DNA of 64,000 nucleotides from positions 75,804 through 139,803 of the forward strand of contig NZ_JADMLH010000017.1 in the NCBI RefSeq assembly GCF_016464385.1, read 5' to 3'. The notes below the pieces were generated by a model. It did no database searches. It was given only the letters and a program-made list of their open reading frames with translations, and was not told where the DNA came from. A program made the position numbers and the translations under genes. The stretch's first letter is position 1; each line of letters starts with the position of its first letter. Positions 32,984 to 43,053 of the stretch are shown here, one piece after another. The DNA comes from Nucisporomicrobium flavum. Its GTDB lineage: Bacteria > Actinomycetota > Actinomycetes > Mycobacteriales > Micromonosporaceae.

Positions 32984-32996
32984 CCAACTGGTTGGT
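32983..32996. promoter_or_regulatory. TetR operator, -35-proximal copy
   Basis: This is the second exact copy of ACCAACTGGTTGGT, 46 bases from the first. It touches the -35 hexamer of the tetR promoter. Confidence 0.75.
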
Positions 32997-33010
32997 GGAG
33001 GTGGTTGGAT

Positions 33011-33571
33011 TCAGAGGTTCATCGCGTAGACGCGCACCGGGCGGCCCGTGTCCGGCTGCACGGTCTCCCGCTCCAGCGCCATGCCCAGCTTGACCATCAC
33101 CCGCGCGGACGCCTCGTTGCCGGCGACGTGGATGCTGACCAGCCGTCGCAGGCCGGGCGAAGCGCGGGCATGAGCGACCACGGCCCGCGCCGCCTCGGTG
33201 GCCAGACCCTGACCCCAGTACGCCCGGCCGAGCCGCCACCCGATCTCCACGGCCGGCATGATCTCGGGCAGGAACGCCGGTACCGCCAGCCCGGTGAAGC
33301 CGGCCAGCTCGCCGGTCTCCTTGACCTCCGCCGCGTACAGGCCGAAGCCGCGCTCATCCCAGTGCCGCTCATAGGCGGCCAGGCGCTCGGCGGTCGCGGC
33401 GCGGTCCAGGGTGCGCCCGTCATGGATGAAGCGCATCACCTCGGGCTGCGCCGTGATGGCGGCGAACCCGTCCAGATCGTCGTCCCGCCAACGGCGCAAC
33501 AGCAGCCGGGGAGTCTCGAGCGACGTGGCGGCACCGGGGTTCGTCGAGGCAGGCACGCCCCTTCGTAGCAT
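33011..33571 (-). CDS. GNAT-family N-acetyltransferase (RimJ/RimL-like)
   Basis: ATG 33571 is preferred (GAGG seven bases upstream) to 33595. The ~186-residue product starts LETPRLLLRRWRDDDLDGFA and contains AVEIGWRLGRAYWGQGLATEAARAVVAHA, whose GQGLATEA is the acetyl-CoA pyrophosphate loop, and NEASARVMVKLGM. This is the Acetyltransf_3 group, which acetylates protein N-termini or small amines. The substrate is not predictable. Confidence 0.88.
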   Translation of the reverse strand: MLRRGVPASTNPGAATSLETPRLLLRRWRDDDLDGFAAITAQPEVMRFIHDGRTLDRAATAERLAAYERHWDERGFGLYAAEVKETGELAGFTGLAVPAFLPEIMPAVEIGWRLGRAYWGQGLATEAARAVVAHARASPGLRRLVSIHVAGNEASARVMVKLGMALERETVQPDTGRPVRVYAMNL

Positions 33572-33597
33572 CCCGGCCTCGCCGCGGCGATGCATTT

Positions 33598-34449
33598 TCA
33601 GTGCGAGCGCAGCAGCTGGTGGATTCCGTACACCGGGCGATAGCCGAAGCTTTCCGCGGCAGCGCCGGAATCATAGACGCGGTCGAGCGTACGGGGCAGC
33701 GGCCAGTTCCTCTCCCGGAACGCGGCAGCGATCTCGGGGAGCCGTGCCGCGATCAGCCCGGCCGCATCGTCGTTCAGGGCGGGACAGTCCGCGCGGGTGA
33801 AGGGGTAGGGCCCGGCGATGGTGAAGGTGCCGGTGACGGCGGGTTGCCCGGTGAGGCGTACGACGGCTGCCACGACATCGTCCAACGCCACGGCTCGATG
33901 CAAGAAGTTCCTGGCCAGTACGGGCAGCGGCTCCGGGAAGCACCGGGCGATACGCAGGCTGACCGCCGGGATGCCGGCCGTGGCGACCAGCCGCTCGGCG
34001 GCGAGCTTCGTCTCGTCGTAGATGTCACGCGGGCGGGGTTCCAGTGCCTCGTCGACCCACACCGCCCGGCCGGCGGGTACCAAGGCGTGCCCGTAGACGC
34101 TGGTGCTGCTGATGTAGACGATGCGCCGGGCACCCCGGCGGCCGGCTTCTTCGAGCAGCGCCTCGGTGGCGCCGACGTTGACGGCCCGGAACTCCCCGTC
34201 GTCGACCCGGCCTACGTGCGGCGCGTGCAGGGCGGCGGCGTGCACCACGAGCTCGGACCGCTCGAGTGCGGCACGGCGGACCTCCGGGTCTCGGAGGTCA
34301 CCGAGGAAGCTGGTCCGGGGGCCCGGCACCCGGTCGACCCCCTGAACGACCCAGCCGTCCGCCTCAAGCGCCGCCGCAATCGCCGCGCCGACGCGGCCCG
34401 AGGTGCCCGTGACCGTCGCGACGCGGAGCGCTGGTTGATGTTCGCGCAC
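33598..34449 (-). CDS. NAD(P)-dependent epimerase/dehydratase (extended SDR)
   Basis: The product has 283 residues with the Rossmann motif VTGTSGRVGAAIAAAL, a short-chain acid in LGDLRDPE, VVHAAALHAP, IVYISSTSVYG and the catalytic Tyr/Lys in YDETKLAAE. The Ser before YG completes the triad. The substrate is probably a nucleotide-sugar or a ketone. It lies 26 bases before the GNAT gene on the same strand and may be co-transcribed with it. Confidence 0.87.
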   Translation of the reverse strand: MREHQPALRVATVTGTSGRVGAAIAAALEADGWVVQGVDRVPGPRTSFLGDLRDPEVRRAALERSELVVHAAALHAPHVGRVDDGEFRAVNVGATEALLEEAGRRGARRIVYISSTSVYGHALVPAGRAVWVDEALEPRPRDIYDETKLAAERLVATAGIPAVSLRIARCFPEPLPVLARNFLHRAVALDDVVAAVVRLTGQPAVTGTFTIAGPYPFTRADCPALNDDAAGLIAARLPEIAAAFRERNWPLPRTLDRVYDSGAAAESFGYRPVYGIHQLLRSH

Positions 34450-34461
34450 GGATCATTGTGA

Positions 34462-34743
34462 CTACGCATCGGCGATCTCGGTGCCCTTCTCGTCCAGCAT
34501 GTGCTCCGACCAGTACTTGTCCCACTTGTCGTCGACGTGCTGGGGGACCTTGCCCGCGGGATAGCGGACGTAGCCGGCCGGCGGGTCCTGCCCGTCCGGG
34601 ACGCACGCGCCACCGGTGGTGCTGCGGATCGCCTTGACCGGGTATTCGCCGGAGGAGCACATCGCGTCCTCGGCGCAGCCGCCGAGCAGGAACATGGCGG
34701 CCAGGGCGGCCACGGACACCATCGACATCGTTCGGGTACGCAT
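34462..34743 (-). CDS. Small lipoprotein, resembling the SCO0607 family
   Basis: ATG 34743 gives 93 residues with a signal peptide and lipobox LLGGC (Cys23). The mature part contains MCSSGEYPVKAI, GGACVPDGQDPPAGYVRYPAGKVP and DDKWDKYWSEH, with two further Cys. The pattern is one I recall from the actinobacterial SCO0607-type lipoproteins; the assignment is by memory. It is exported and membrane-attached; role unknown. It is divergent from the metallopeptidase gene. Confidence 0.75.
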   Translation of the reverse strand: MRTRTMSMVSVAALAAMFLLGGCAEDAMCSSGEYPVKAIRSTTGGACVPDGQDPPAGYVRYPAGKVPQHVDDKWDKYWSEHMLDEKGTEIADA

Positions 34744-34891
34744 GCAGCAGAGTCTTGTCACCGCGACGGCGGCGGTCATCCGTACGGGTACTCATAAGGG
34801 CTCTGGTGTCCGCTGCCCGACGGGACGGTATCCGCGTGACCACCTGGGGTTTCTGCTTGGGGAGCAGGGACGACACGAGGAGTGGGTTCGC

Positions 34892-36682
34892 ATGGCTGCT
34901 GCCCTGGAGGAGTTTCACTACCACGCCACCGATGACGCGGACGCCGACCGGCGCACGGGCGCCCGGACACCGGCGTCTTTCGGCCCGGAGGCCGCGGCCC
35001 GGGAGGCTGCCGGCCCTGACGTCGCCGGGGATCTGGACCTGACGGCGCTGGGACCGGCGTTCAGCAGCAACGAGGCCGCCGCCCGCTTCTACCTGGACGC
35101 GTTGCTGAGCCGCGACGAGCGCCCGGCCATGCGGTCGGTGGTGGCGCCCGAGCGGCCCGAGCGCGTACCGGGCCTGGTCGTGAAGAAGGACGAGGACCTG
35201 ACAGCGCTGGGTACGCAGCAGGTGCGCTTCACCCAGACGCACCGCACCGTACCGATCTTCGGGGCCGGCGCGGTGGTCGAGCTGACCGGCGAGCGTGACC
35301 TGGTCAGCGTGAGCGCGCAGCTGGACGAGGTCACCGGCGTCGAGCCGGTGGAGTCGCTGAGCCGCACCGACGCGCTGGAACGGGTGGCCCGGTTCACGGG
35401 CGCCTCGATCCCGGCGGAGGCCGCACTCGGCGGCAAGCTCATGTACTACAAGGACGAGCAGAGCGGGGCATGGCACCTGGTCTGGTTCTTCAAGGCCGTT
35501 CCGGCCGAGCCACCCGCGCCGCCGGATGCCCCGGCCGGTCCGGAACGCGGGCACGGCCTCGGCCCCCGGCCGATCCGCGCCAGCGTCAACTACCTGGTCG
35601 ACGCGCACGACGGCGAGATCCTGTTCTTCTACAGCAACGTCGCGCTGGCCGCGCCGCTCCCCCAGCCCACCCGGTGCACGGGTGTGGACGAGGACGACGT
35701 GAAGCAGACGTTCTTCGGCCGCCTGGAGTCCGACGGCACGGCCTGCCAGCTGGACGACCCGTTGCGCTCGGTGCGCACGTACGACATCCAGTTCGCCGAC
35801 ATCTTCGAGGACCCGCCGGTGCCGGAGCGCGCGGTCGTGGCCACCGGCAGCGACTACGGCACCACGAACCGGGCCGCGGTCTCGGCGCACCTCAACGCGT
35901 GCCGGGTCCAGGACTTCTACAAGTCGGTGCTACAGCGCAACGGCATCGACGGCCAGGGCATGGTCCTCGTCTCGATGGTGAACACGACGGCGAGCGGGTT
36001 CGGCACCCCACCGGTGCTGAAGAACGCCTTCTGGTCGCAGGGCCGGATGTGGTACGGCCAGATCCGCGGCGCCGACGGCCGGCTGGTGAGCCTGTCGCGC
36101 TTCCTGGACGTGATCGGCCACGAGCTCACCCACGGCGTGGTCGAGACGACCTCCGCCCTGGTGTACGCGACCCAGTCCGGCGCGCTCAACGAGTCCTTCG
36201 CGGACGTCGCGGGCGTGATCATCAACAACTGGTACACCGCGCCGGACCGCCACGACGTCGGTACGTGGTCCTGGGAGATCGGTGCGGGCCTGGGCCCGAA
36301 CGGGGAGCCGCTGCGCGACTTCGCCGACCCGAAGCGGCTGGGCGACCCCGCGCACATGGACGAGTTCCGCGCGCTGCGGCCGGGCGAGGCGCCGCACCCG
36401 CGGCTCAACGACTCCGGCTGGGTGCACGTGAACAGCAACATCCACAACAAAGCGGTGCACAACCTGCTGACCCTGACCGAGAACGGGCAGCGGGTGTTCA
36501 CCGTGGAGGACGTGGCCGTGCTGACGTACCTGGGGATGGCCCGGCTCGTCCCGCTCGCCACGTTCTCGCAGGCACTGCAGGCGATCGTGGACGTGGCGCT
36601 GACCTACTTCGGCGGGAGCCCGGACCGCGACGCGAAGGTGGCCGCGATCCGGGGCGCCTACGCCGCGGTCGGCATCAGCTGA
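34892..36682 (+). CDS. M4 (thermolysin-like) zinc metallopeptidase without signal peptide
   Basis: The start ATG 34892 is fixed by GAGGAG nine bases upstream. The 596-residue product has an FTP/PepSY-type propeptide (about 90-220) and an M4 catalytic domain. HELTH (His410, Glu411, His414) and Glu434 in GALNESFAD bind zinc, and VHVNSNIHNKAVHNL supplies the active-site His region. No signal peptide is present at the start or in the open frame upstream. It may be released by lysis or a non-classical route, or act inside like protealysin. It is convergent with the GH13 gene, with a three-base gap. Confidence 0.9.
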   Translation: MAAALEEFHYHATDDADADRRTGARTPASFGPEAAAREAAGPDVAGDLDLTALGPAFSSNEAAARFYLDALLSRDERPAMRSVVAPERPERVPGLVVKKDEDLTALGTQQVRFTQTHRTVPIFGAGAVVELTGERDLVSVSAQLDEVTGVEPVESLSRTDALERVARFTGASIPAEAALGGKLMYYKDEQSGAWHLVWFFKAVPAEPPAPPDAPAGPERGHGLGPRPIRASVNYLVDAHDGEILFFYSNVALAAPLPQPTRCTGVDEDDVKQTFFGRLESDGTACQLDDPLRSVRTYDIQFADIFEDPPVPERAVVATGSDYGTTNRAAVSAHLNACRVQDFYKSVLQRNGIDGQGMVLVSMVNTTASGFGTPPVLKNAFWSQGRMWYGQIRGADGRLVSLSRFLDVIGHELTHGVVETTSALVYATQSGALNESFADVAGVIINNWYTAPDRHDVGTWSWEIGAGLGPNGEPLRDFADPKRLGDPAHMDEFRALRPGEAPHPRLNDSGWVHVNSNIHNKAVHNLLTLTENGQRVFTVEDVAVLTYLGMARLVPLATFSQALQAIVDVALTYFGGSPDRDAKVAAIRGAYAAVGIS

Positions 36683-36685
36683 GGC

Positions 36686-38362
<1,677 letters not shown>

Positions 38363-38385
38363 GGCGGAGGACGCTAGCACGTTAC

Positions 38386-38397
38386 TAACACGTGTTA
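38386..38397. promoter_or_regulatory. 12-bp palindrome, probable LacI-family operator
   Basis: TAACACGTGTTA is a perfect palindrome with the central CG typical of LacI/GalR operators. It overlaps the stop codon of the lacI-type gene and lies 23 bases before the glucosidase start, suggesting an internal, regulated promoter for the glucosidase. Confidence 0.65.
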
Positions 38398-39435
38398 CAT
38401 AGGTGCCGCCGTGGAATCCCGGACGATCAGCGACGTGCCCAGCACCTGGTGCGGGTGCCGGTCCTCGCCGCGGATGGCGGAGATCAGGAAGTCGGCGGCG
38501 GTCCGGCCCTTGGTCACGATCGGCTGGCGTACGGTGGTCAGCCGCGGCCGGAACCACGCGGACTCGGCGAGGTCGTCGAAACCCGTCACCGAGACCTGCC
38601 CCGGCACGTCGATGCCCAGCTCCTGGCAGGCGTCGACGGCGCCGTACGCGAGCACGTCGGACAGGGCCAGGATCGCCGTCGGCCGCTCCCGTTCCATCAT
38701 CCGGCGGGTCGCGCGGTAGCCGTCCGTACGCGTCACCGGCACCTCGGCCAGCGTCACGTCCGCCATGCTCAGCCCCGCGCCCGCCAGCGCCTCGGCGATG
38801 CCGGCCATGCGCCGCGCCAGCGGTCCCCGGTAGCCACGCTCGGCCGCGTCCGGGCCGGGATCCAGGGAGAGCACGGCCAGCCGCCGGTGCCCCAGGTCGA
38901 GGAGGTGCCGGGTGACCTCGCGGGCGCCGGCGTGGTCGTCGACGTCCACGCTGGGCGCGCCCTCGTACCGGTCGCTGTCGATGAGCACGAACGGGATGCC
39001 ACGCCGCTCCAGCTCGGCCACCTCGCCGCGGTCGGTCTCCAGCCCGCACACGACAAAACCGTCGACCGCCGCGTACGGGATGGCCTTGAGCACCGAGTCC
39101 TGCAGCGGCGGGCTCAGCAGCAGCGTGTAGCCCTCCTGGTCGCAGATCTGCCCGACGCCCATGAGGAACCGGGCGTAGTACGGGTTCTCCAGGATCCGCG
39201 CCAGCCGTTGCGGCAGCAGCACGCCGAGCGAGTTCGTGGTGCCCGCCTGCAGCATCCGCGCGAGCGTGTTCGGCGTGTAGCCGATCTCCTCGGCCACCGC
39301 GAGGATGCGGTCGCGGGTCGCGGTGGAGATGCGGTGCGGGTTGTTGAACGCGAAGGACACCGCGGACCGGGACACCCCGGCCGCGGCGGCGACATCGCTG
39401 GACGTCGGCTTGCCGCCGGCCCGTCTCGACGGCAT
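38395..39435 (-). CDS. LacI-family transcriptional regulator
   Basis: The product has 346 residues. The N-terminal helix-turn-helix is SSDVAAAAGVSRSAVSFAFN, followed by the hinge helix TPNTLARMLQAGTT and a periplasmic-binding-like domain (GVLLPQ, VDGFVVCGLE, DVLAYGAVDACQELGIDVPG, VTGFDDLAES). It should repress the downstream alpha-glucosidase gene and release it on binding a sugar. No sugar importer is adjacent, though one lies 16 kb away in this window. Confidence 0.93.
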   Translation of the reverse strand: MPSRRAGGKPTSSDVAAAAGVSRSAVSFAFNNPHRISTATRDRILAVAEEIGYTPNTLARMLQAGTTNSLGVLLPQRLARILENPYYARFLMGVGQICDQEGYTLLLSPPLQDSVLKAIPYAAVDGFVVCGLETDRGEVAELERRGIPFVLIDSDRYEGAPSVDVDDHAGAREVTRHLLDLGHRRLAVLSLDPGPDAAERGYRGPLARRMAGIAEALAGAGLSMADVTLAEVPVTRTDGYRATRRMMERERPTAILALSDVLAYGAVDACQELGIDVPGQVSVTGFDDLAESAWFRPRLTTVRQPIVTKGRTAADFLISAIRGEDRHPHQVLGTSLIVRDSTAAPM

Positions 39436-39482
39436 GGGCTCACAAACCTCGCAGTCGTGGGTGGGCGCCTACGATATCCCAG

Positions 39483-41474
39483 CTACTGCACGGGCAGCCG
39501 GATCGTGACCGTGGTGCCCTCGCCCACGGCCGACGCCACCTCGATGCGCCCGCCGTGGTTCTCCACGATGGTCCGGACGATCGCCAGCCCCAGGCCCGTT
39601 CCCGGGATGGCCTGGCGGATCGCGTTGCTGGCGCGGAAGAAGCGACCGAACAGCGACTGCTGCTCGGCGGCCGGGATGCCGATCCCGGTGTCGGCCACCA
39701 CGAGCACCACCTCGTCGTCGCCCCGGCGGGCCGCGAGCGTGACGGTTCCGCCGGCCGGCGTGAACTTCACGGCGTTGGAGAGCAGGTTCATCAGGACCCG
39801 GTCGAGCTGCTCGGCGTCCGCCGACAGCTCCAGCGGCCGCTCCACCTCCGTCCGCAGCTCCACCGTGGCCTTCGCCGCGGCCGGGGCGATCGCGGCCAGC
39901 ACCTGTTCCGCCACGGCCACCAGGTCGACCGGCGCGCGGGTCGTCCGGAACGCGCCCGACTCGATCTTGGACAGGATGAGCATGTCCTCGATGAGCTCGC
40001 GCAGCCGGCGGGTGTTGCGCCCGATGACCTGAAGCATCCGTTGCTGCGGCGGCTCGAGCTCGCCGGCCTCGGCGTCCAGCAGCAGCTCCACGTAGCCCGC
40101 GATACTGGTCAGCGGCGTCCGCAGCTCGTGCGACACGGTCGACATGAAGTCGTTCTTGGCGGTGTCCAGTTCCTGCAGCCGGGCCACCAGGTGCTGCTCG
40201 CGCTCGTACAGCCGGGCGTGGTGCACCCCGCGGCCCAAGTCGGCGGCGATGCTCTCGACCAGCCGGACGTCGACAGCGGTCCAGCCCGGCCCGCCGTCGC
40301 GGATCAGCGTGAGCGCGCCGAGGCGTTCGTCGCCGCCGCCGACCGCGACGGTGAGCACCGGGCCGTCACCGACCGCCGCCCAGGCGTGCCGCTCGGCCTC
40401 GGGCGGCTGGACGTCCGCCTCGGCCGACGGGTCGTCGGTGGCCCACACGTCGCCGAGGCCGAGCCAGCCGACGTCGCAGTCCGCGAGCTCCTTGAGCACC
40501 CCGCCGACATGCTCGTCGTGCAGGCTGACCAGCGGCGGTACGTCGGTCTGCCCGGGCGCCATGCGGACCAGCACGTGGTCGGCGCCGATGATCTCCGCCA
40601 GGCCCCGGACGGCCTCATGGATCGCGTCCTCGACCTTGAGGTGCGCGCGGATCCGGTAGCCGAGCTGCCGCACCGCCGCGCGCAGCCGGGCCACGTCCTG
40701 CTCGGCGCGGCGGATCCGGTCACCCCGCTCGGCCATCTCGTTGACGGCCTGCGCCACGGCCTGGATCTCGATCGGGCCCTCGCCCGCGTCGGCGCGCAGA
40801 TCCAGTTCACCGGAGCGGCGCCGGTCGATGACCGAGACCACCCGCGCCAGCGGCCGGGTGATGCGCCCGGCGACGTGCACGGCGGCGAGGGCGGCGGTGA
40901 CGGCCGCCAGCAGGGTCAGCACCACCACCACGACGGTCGTCACCACGCTCAGCCGGGCGCTGCGCTCCTGCAGATCCGCCACCCGGCCGGCCAGGTCCGC
41001 GTCGAACGCCCGGTTCTCGGCGGCGAACTGCTGGAACAGCCGCTTGCCCTCGGTCACGTACCCGGCCGCGGCCTCGCTGCGCGGCGGGGCCTCGCGCTGC
41101 CGCTCGGCCAGCACCCACCAAGCGTCGGCCTCCTGCAGCTGACGGCTCACCCGGCCGGCCTCGCGGTCCTGCGCCAGGTCGCGCAGCTTCCGGCCGGTCA
41201 CCGCGTACGAGCTGCGCGCGACGTGGTACGTGTCGAGCAGCTGCCCGTCGCCGGTGAGCAGGTACCCCCGCAGGCTGCGCTGGGCGTCGGCCAGCACGCT
41301 GTGCATCTCGGCGTTCGCCAGCTCGAGCGGCTGCACGTGCGACGACAGCTCGTCCACCACCCGGCGCTGCATGATCAGGGCGGTCGTCTCGGCCGCACCG
41401 GAGAGCACGATCAGCGCGACCAGCAGGCCGAACGCACGGGTCAGCAGGCGGCCGACGGACCGGTCGCGGCGCAT
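39483..41474 (-). CDS. Sensor histidine kinase with CHASE3-like, HAMP and GAF domains
   Basis: The product has 663 residues. A membrane helix at 12-34 and another near 175-200 enclose a helical CHASE3-like sensor of about 140 residues. A HAMP segment follows (GRITRPLARVVSVIDRRRSG), then a coiled region, a GAF-like domain (about 270-420), and the kinase core. The core has STVSHELRTPLTSIAGYVELL (His449), NLLSNAVKFTPAGG, VADTGIGIP and GTGLGLAIVRTIVENHGG. It starts ten bases after the cognate response regulator gene. Confidence 0.92.
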   Translation of the reverse strand: MRRDRSVGRLLTRAFGLLVALIVLSGAAETTALIMQRRVVDELSSHVQPLELANAEMHSVLADAQRSLRGYLLTGDGQLLDTYHVARSSYAVTGRKLRDLAQDREAGRVSRQLQEADAWWVLAERQREAPPRSEAAAGYVTEGKRLFQQFAAENRAFDADLAGRVADLQERSARLSVVTTVVVVVLTLLAAVTAALAAVHVAGRITRPLARVVSVIDRRRSGELDLRADAGEGPIEIQAVAQAVNEMAERGDRIRRAEQDVARLRAAVRQLGYRIRAHLKVEDAIHEAVRGLAEIIGADHVLVRMAPGQTDVPPLVSLHDEHVGGVLKELADCDVGWLGLGDVWATDDPSAEADVQPPEAERHAWAAVGDGPVLTVAVGGGDERLGALTLIRDGGPGWTAVDVRLVESIAADLGRGVHHARLYEREQHLVARLQELDTAKNDFMSTVSHELRTPLTSIAGYVELLLDAEAGELEPPQQRMLQVIGRNTRRLRELIEDMLILSKIESGAFRTTRAPVDLVAVAEQVLAAIAPAAAKATVELRTEVERPLELSADAEQLDRVLMNLLSNAVKFTPAGGTVTLAARRGDDEVVLVVADTGIGIPAAEQQSLFGRFFRASNAIRQAIPGTGLGLAIVRTIVENHGGRIEVASAVGEGTTVTIRLPVQ

Positions 41475-41484
41475 CGGCGGGTCG

Positions 41485-41859
41485 TCAGGCCCGGGCCCGG
41501 CTGAGCAGCGCCTGGATCCGCGACACCAGCTCGCGCGGGCTGAACGGCTTGGTCACGTAGTCATCGGCGCCCGCGCTGAAGCCGCCCTCGACGTCCTGCT
41601 CCTGGACCCGGGCGGTGAGCATGATGATCAGCATTCCGGCGGTGACCGGGTCGGCCCGCAGCATCCGGCACACGTCGATGCCGGACAGGCCGGGCATCGA
41701 GACGTCCAGCACGGCCAGGGCGGGCCGGTGGGCGCGGGCCTGCTCGAGGGCGGCCTGCCCGTCCTCGACCGCGACCACCTCGAGCCCGGCCTGTTCGAGC
41801 TTGAACGCGACCAGGTCACGGATGTCGGCGTCGTCGTCGGCGACCAGGACCACCGTCAC
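41485..41859 (-). CDS. Single-domain response regulator, second copy
   Basis: The start GTG 41859 (AGGGGGAACC upstream) is preferred to the longer frame at 41943. The 124-residue receiver has phosphoacceptor Asp52 in LAVLDVSMP, acidic residues ADDDAD, and IMLTAR...YVTKPFSPREL. It closely resembles the receiver at 26400-26774 throughout, including FSPREL. It is the first gene of a two-gene operon with the kinase. Having no output domain, it may relay phosphate or bind a partner. Confidence 0.9.
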   Translation of the reverse strand: MTVVLVADDDADIRDLVAFKLEQAGLEVVAVEDGQAALEQARAHRPALAVLDVSMPGLSGIDVCRMLRADPVTAGMLIIMLTARVQEQDVEGGFSAGADDYVTKPFSPRELVSRIQALLSRARA

Positions 41860-42020
41860 GGTTCCCCCTATGATTCGTAACTTCCACGAAGAATATCCGG
41901 TTGATCCCCTCTCCGACGGCCGCTCGGCGCAACCGCATGGCAACTGCCGCGCAGCTTTCCCTGCAGCCCCGGCCCGGTGTGCTGGTCCCAGACGAGGCGA
42001 TCAGCACGACAGGAGGACCC

Positions 42021-42260
42021 ATGACCGCCGTGGAACCGGACGACATCCGCATCGAGGCCCTGTTCGCCTCCGACGTGCAGCGCTCGGAGCAGCCGACACC
42101 CGAGCTGATCCGCGCCGTGGTGAGCGCGACCGTCCAGCGCCTGGGGCCCGGCGGGTGCGCGGCCCGGGTGGCCCAGGAGTTCGGCGAGCACCCCGACTGC
42201 GCGCTCGGGCGGATGCGCTGGGCCCGCCGGGCGGTACGGACGGCGTACGAGGCCGCCTGA
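42021..42260 (+). CDS. Small conserved actinobacterial protein, unknown function
   Basis: The start ATG 42021 has AGGAGG four bases upstream; the frame is open back to 41901 but without a better signal. The 79-residue soluble protein has DDIRIEALFASDVQ, TPELIRAVVSATVQRLGPGGCAARVAQEFGEHPD and RMRWARRAVRTAY, with an amphipathic helical pattern. It is not assignable to a characterised family by eye. It is divergent from the response regulator/kinase operon, sharing the 161-base intergenic space. Confidence 0.7.
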   Translation: MTAVEPDDIRIEALFASDVQRSEQPTPELIRAVVSATVQRLGPGGCAARVAQEFGEHPDCALGRMRWARRAVRTAYEAA

Positions 42261-42345
42261 ACGTCTGACGCCGTACCACCGCCGGGAAATTACCGTGGGT
42301 GAGGTTTCCGACCGGTAACCCATGCCCCAGGGAGGTGCGGCCGTC

Positions 42346-42945
42346 GTGGTCGAGCAGGTCACCGGTCGACACAGGGCGCCCGGGACGATCCGGCTCAGCC
42401 TCGCGACTGCTACACCGCGTCACCTGCTTGCCGTCTCGAAGGGGCGGCGCTGGCCGTGGGCCGTCGTCGCGGCGGCGCTGCTGGCCCTGGCCACGACGGT
42501 CCCGCCTCTGCTGCACGACGCCGGCGGTACGCCGCAGGCCGCCGTACCGTTGCCGGGGATCTCCCTCCCCCAGCCCGGTCTCCCCACCGCCGCGCCGGAG
42601 CCGTCACCGGCGGCGACCCGGCGGCCGCTGCGAGCCGTCGCCCAGGTCCGCAAATCCTCCTCCCCCTCGGCCACGCCGGCACCCAGCACGGCTCCCGTGC
42701 TCCTCGGCCCGGCGGGCCCCGCCCAACTGCCGGGACTGCTCACCGACTACTGCCGCGCCACCGTCGGCCGGCGCACCCTCGCGGTGTCCACCTCCGGCGG
42801 CTGGGTCTGCGGGCGGTTCGCGCATGATCCGGTGCCGATCGACATGGACGCCATGTGCCGCTGGCGGTACGGCGCGGCCGCGTGGGCGGACCTGCCCGGC
42901 GGCGCGGGCCCGCAGGGGTGGCGCTGCTACCGCGACGGCCCGTAA
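42346..42945 (+). CDS. Membrane-anchored protein with Cys-containing C-terminal domain
   Basis: GTG 42346 is chosen because GGGAGG (42330-42335) is ten bases upstream; ATG 42322 precedes that site. The 199-residue product has one membrane helix (about 36-58), a Pro/Ala/Ser-rich spacer of ~70 residues and a compact ~70-residue C-terminal domain with three Cys (LLTDYCRATVGRRTL, GWVCGRF, MDAMCRWRYG, GWRCYRD). The domain is probably extracellular and disulfide-bonded. Function is unknown. Its stop codon forms part of the -10 of the trp leader. Confidence 0.75.
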   Translation: MVEQVTGRHRAPGTIRLSLATATPRHLLAVSKGRRWPWAVVAAALLALATTVPPLLHDAGGTPQAAVPLPGISLPQPGLPTAAPEPSPAATRRPLRAVAQVRKSSSPSATPAPSTAPVLLGPAGPAQLPGLLTDYCRATVGRRTLAVSTSGGWVCGRFAHDPVPIDMDAMCRWRYGAAAWADLPGGAGPQGWRCYRDGP

Positions 42946-42948
42946 GCT
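42943..42948 (+). promoter_or_regulatory. Leaderless -10 (TAAGCT) of the trp leader
   Basis: TAAGCT ends 7 bases before the leader peptide ATG at 42956, with no ribosome binding site in between. It overlaps the stop codon of the preceding gene. Confidence 0.55.
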
Positions 42949-42955
42949 GCCTGCC

Positions 42956-43018
42956 ATGCACGCGCGATTGAGCATGTGGTGGCCCGCCGACCCGGCGGCC
43001 ACACCCTTCCGCGCGTAA
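42956..43018 (+). CDS. trpL: trp operon leader peptide with tandem Trp codons
   Basis: A 20-codon open frame (ATG 42956, TAA 43016) contains two adjacent TGG codons (42977-42982, residues 8 and 9: SMWWPAD). It lies 87 bases before the fused anthranilate synthase gene and inside a region that can form alternative hairpins. Ribosome stalling at the Trp codons under tryptophan shortage would free the antiterminator. A trp attenuator in front of trpEG is known from Streptomyces venezuelae. The start appears leaderless. Confidence 0.85.
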   Translation: MHARLSMWWPADPAATPFRA

Positions 43019-43053
43019 CCCATCCACCGCGGCCGCCTCCGACGAGGCGGCCG
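42980..43053 (+). promoter_or_regulatory. trp attenuator: segments 1-4 with mutually exclusive pairings
   Basis: Segment 1 (42980-42989) pairs with segment 2 (42993-43001), nine pairs with one bulged C. Segment 2 (42994-43000, GGCGGCC) pairs with segment 3 (43031-43037, GGCCGCC), the antiterminator. Segment 3 also pairs with segment 4 to form the terminator. Segment 1 begins within the second Trp codon, the classical geometry for ribosome-position sensing. Confidence 0.85.
43030..43053 (+). terminator. Attenuator terminator hairpin
   Basis: CGGCCGCCTC (43030-43039) and GAGGCGGCCG (43044-43053) form a perfect 10-bp stem with a four-base loop, followed by a T-containing stretch (TTGCTGTGT). 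The T-run is weak, as usual in actinomycetes. Confidence 0.75.
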
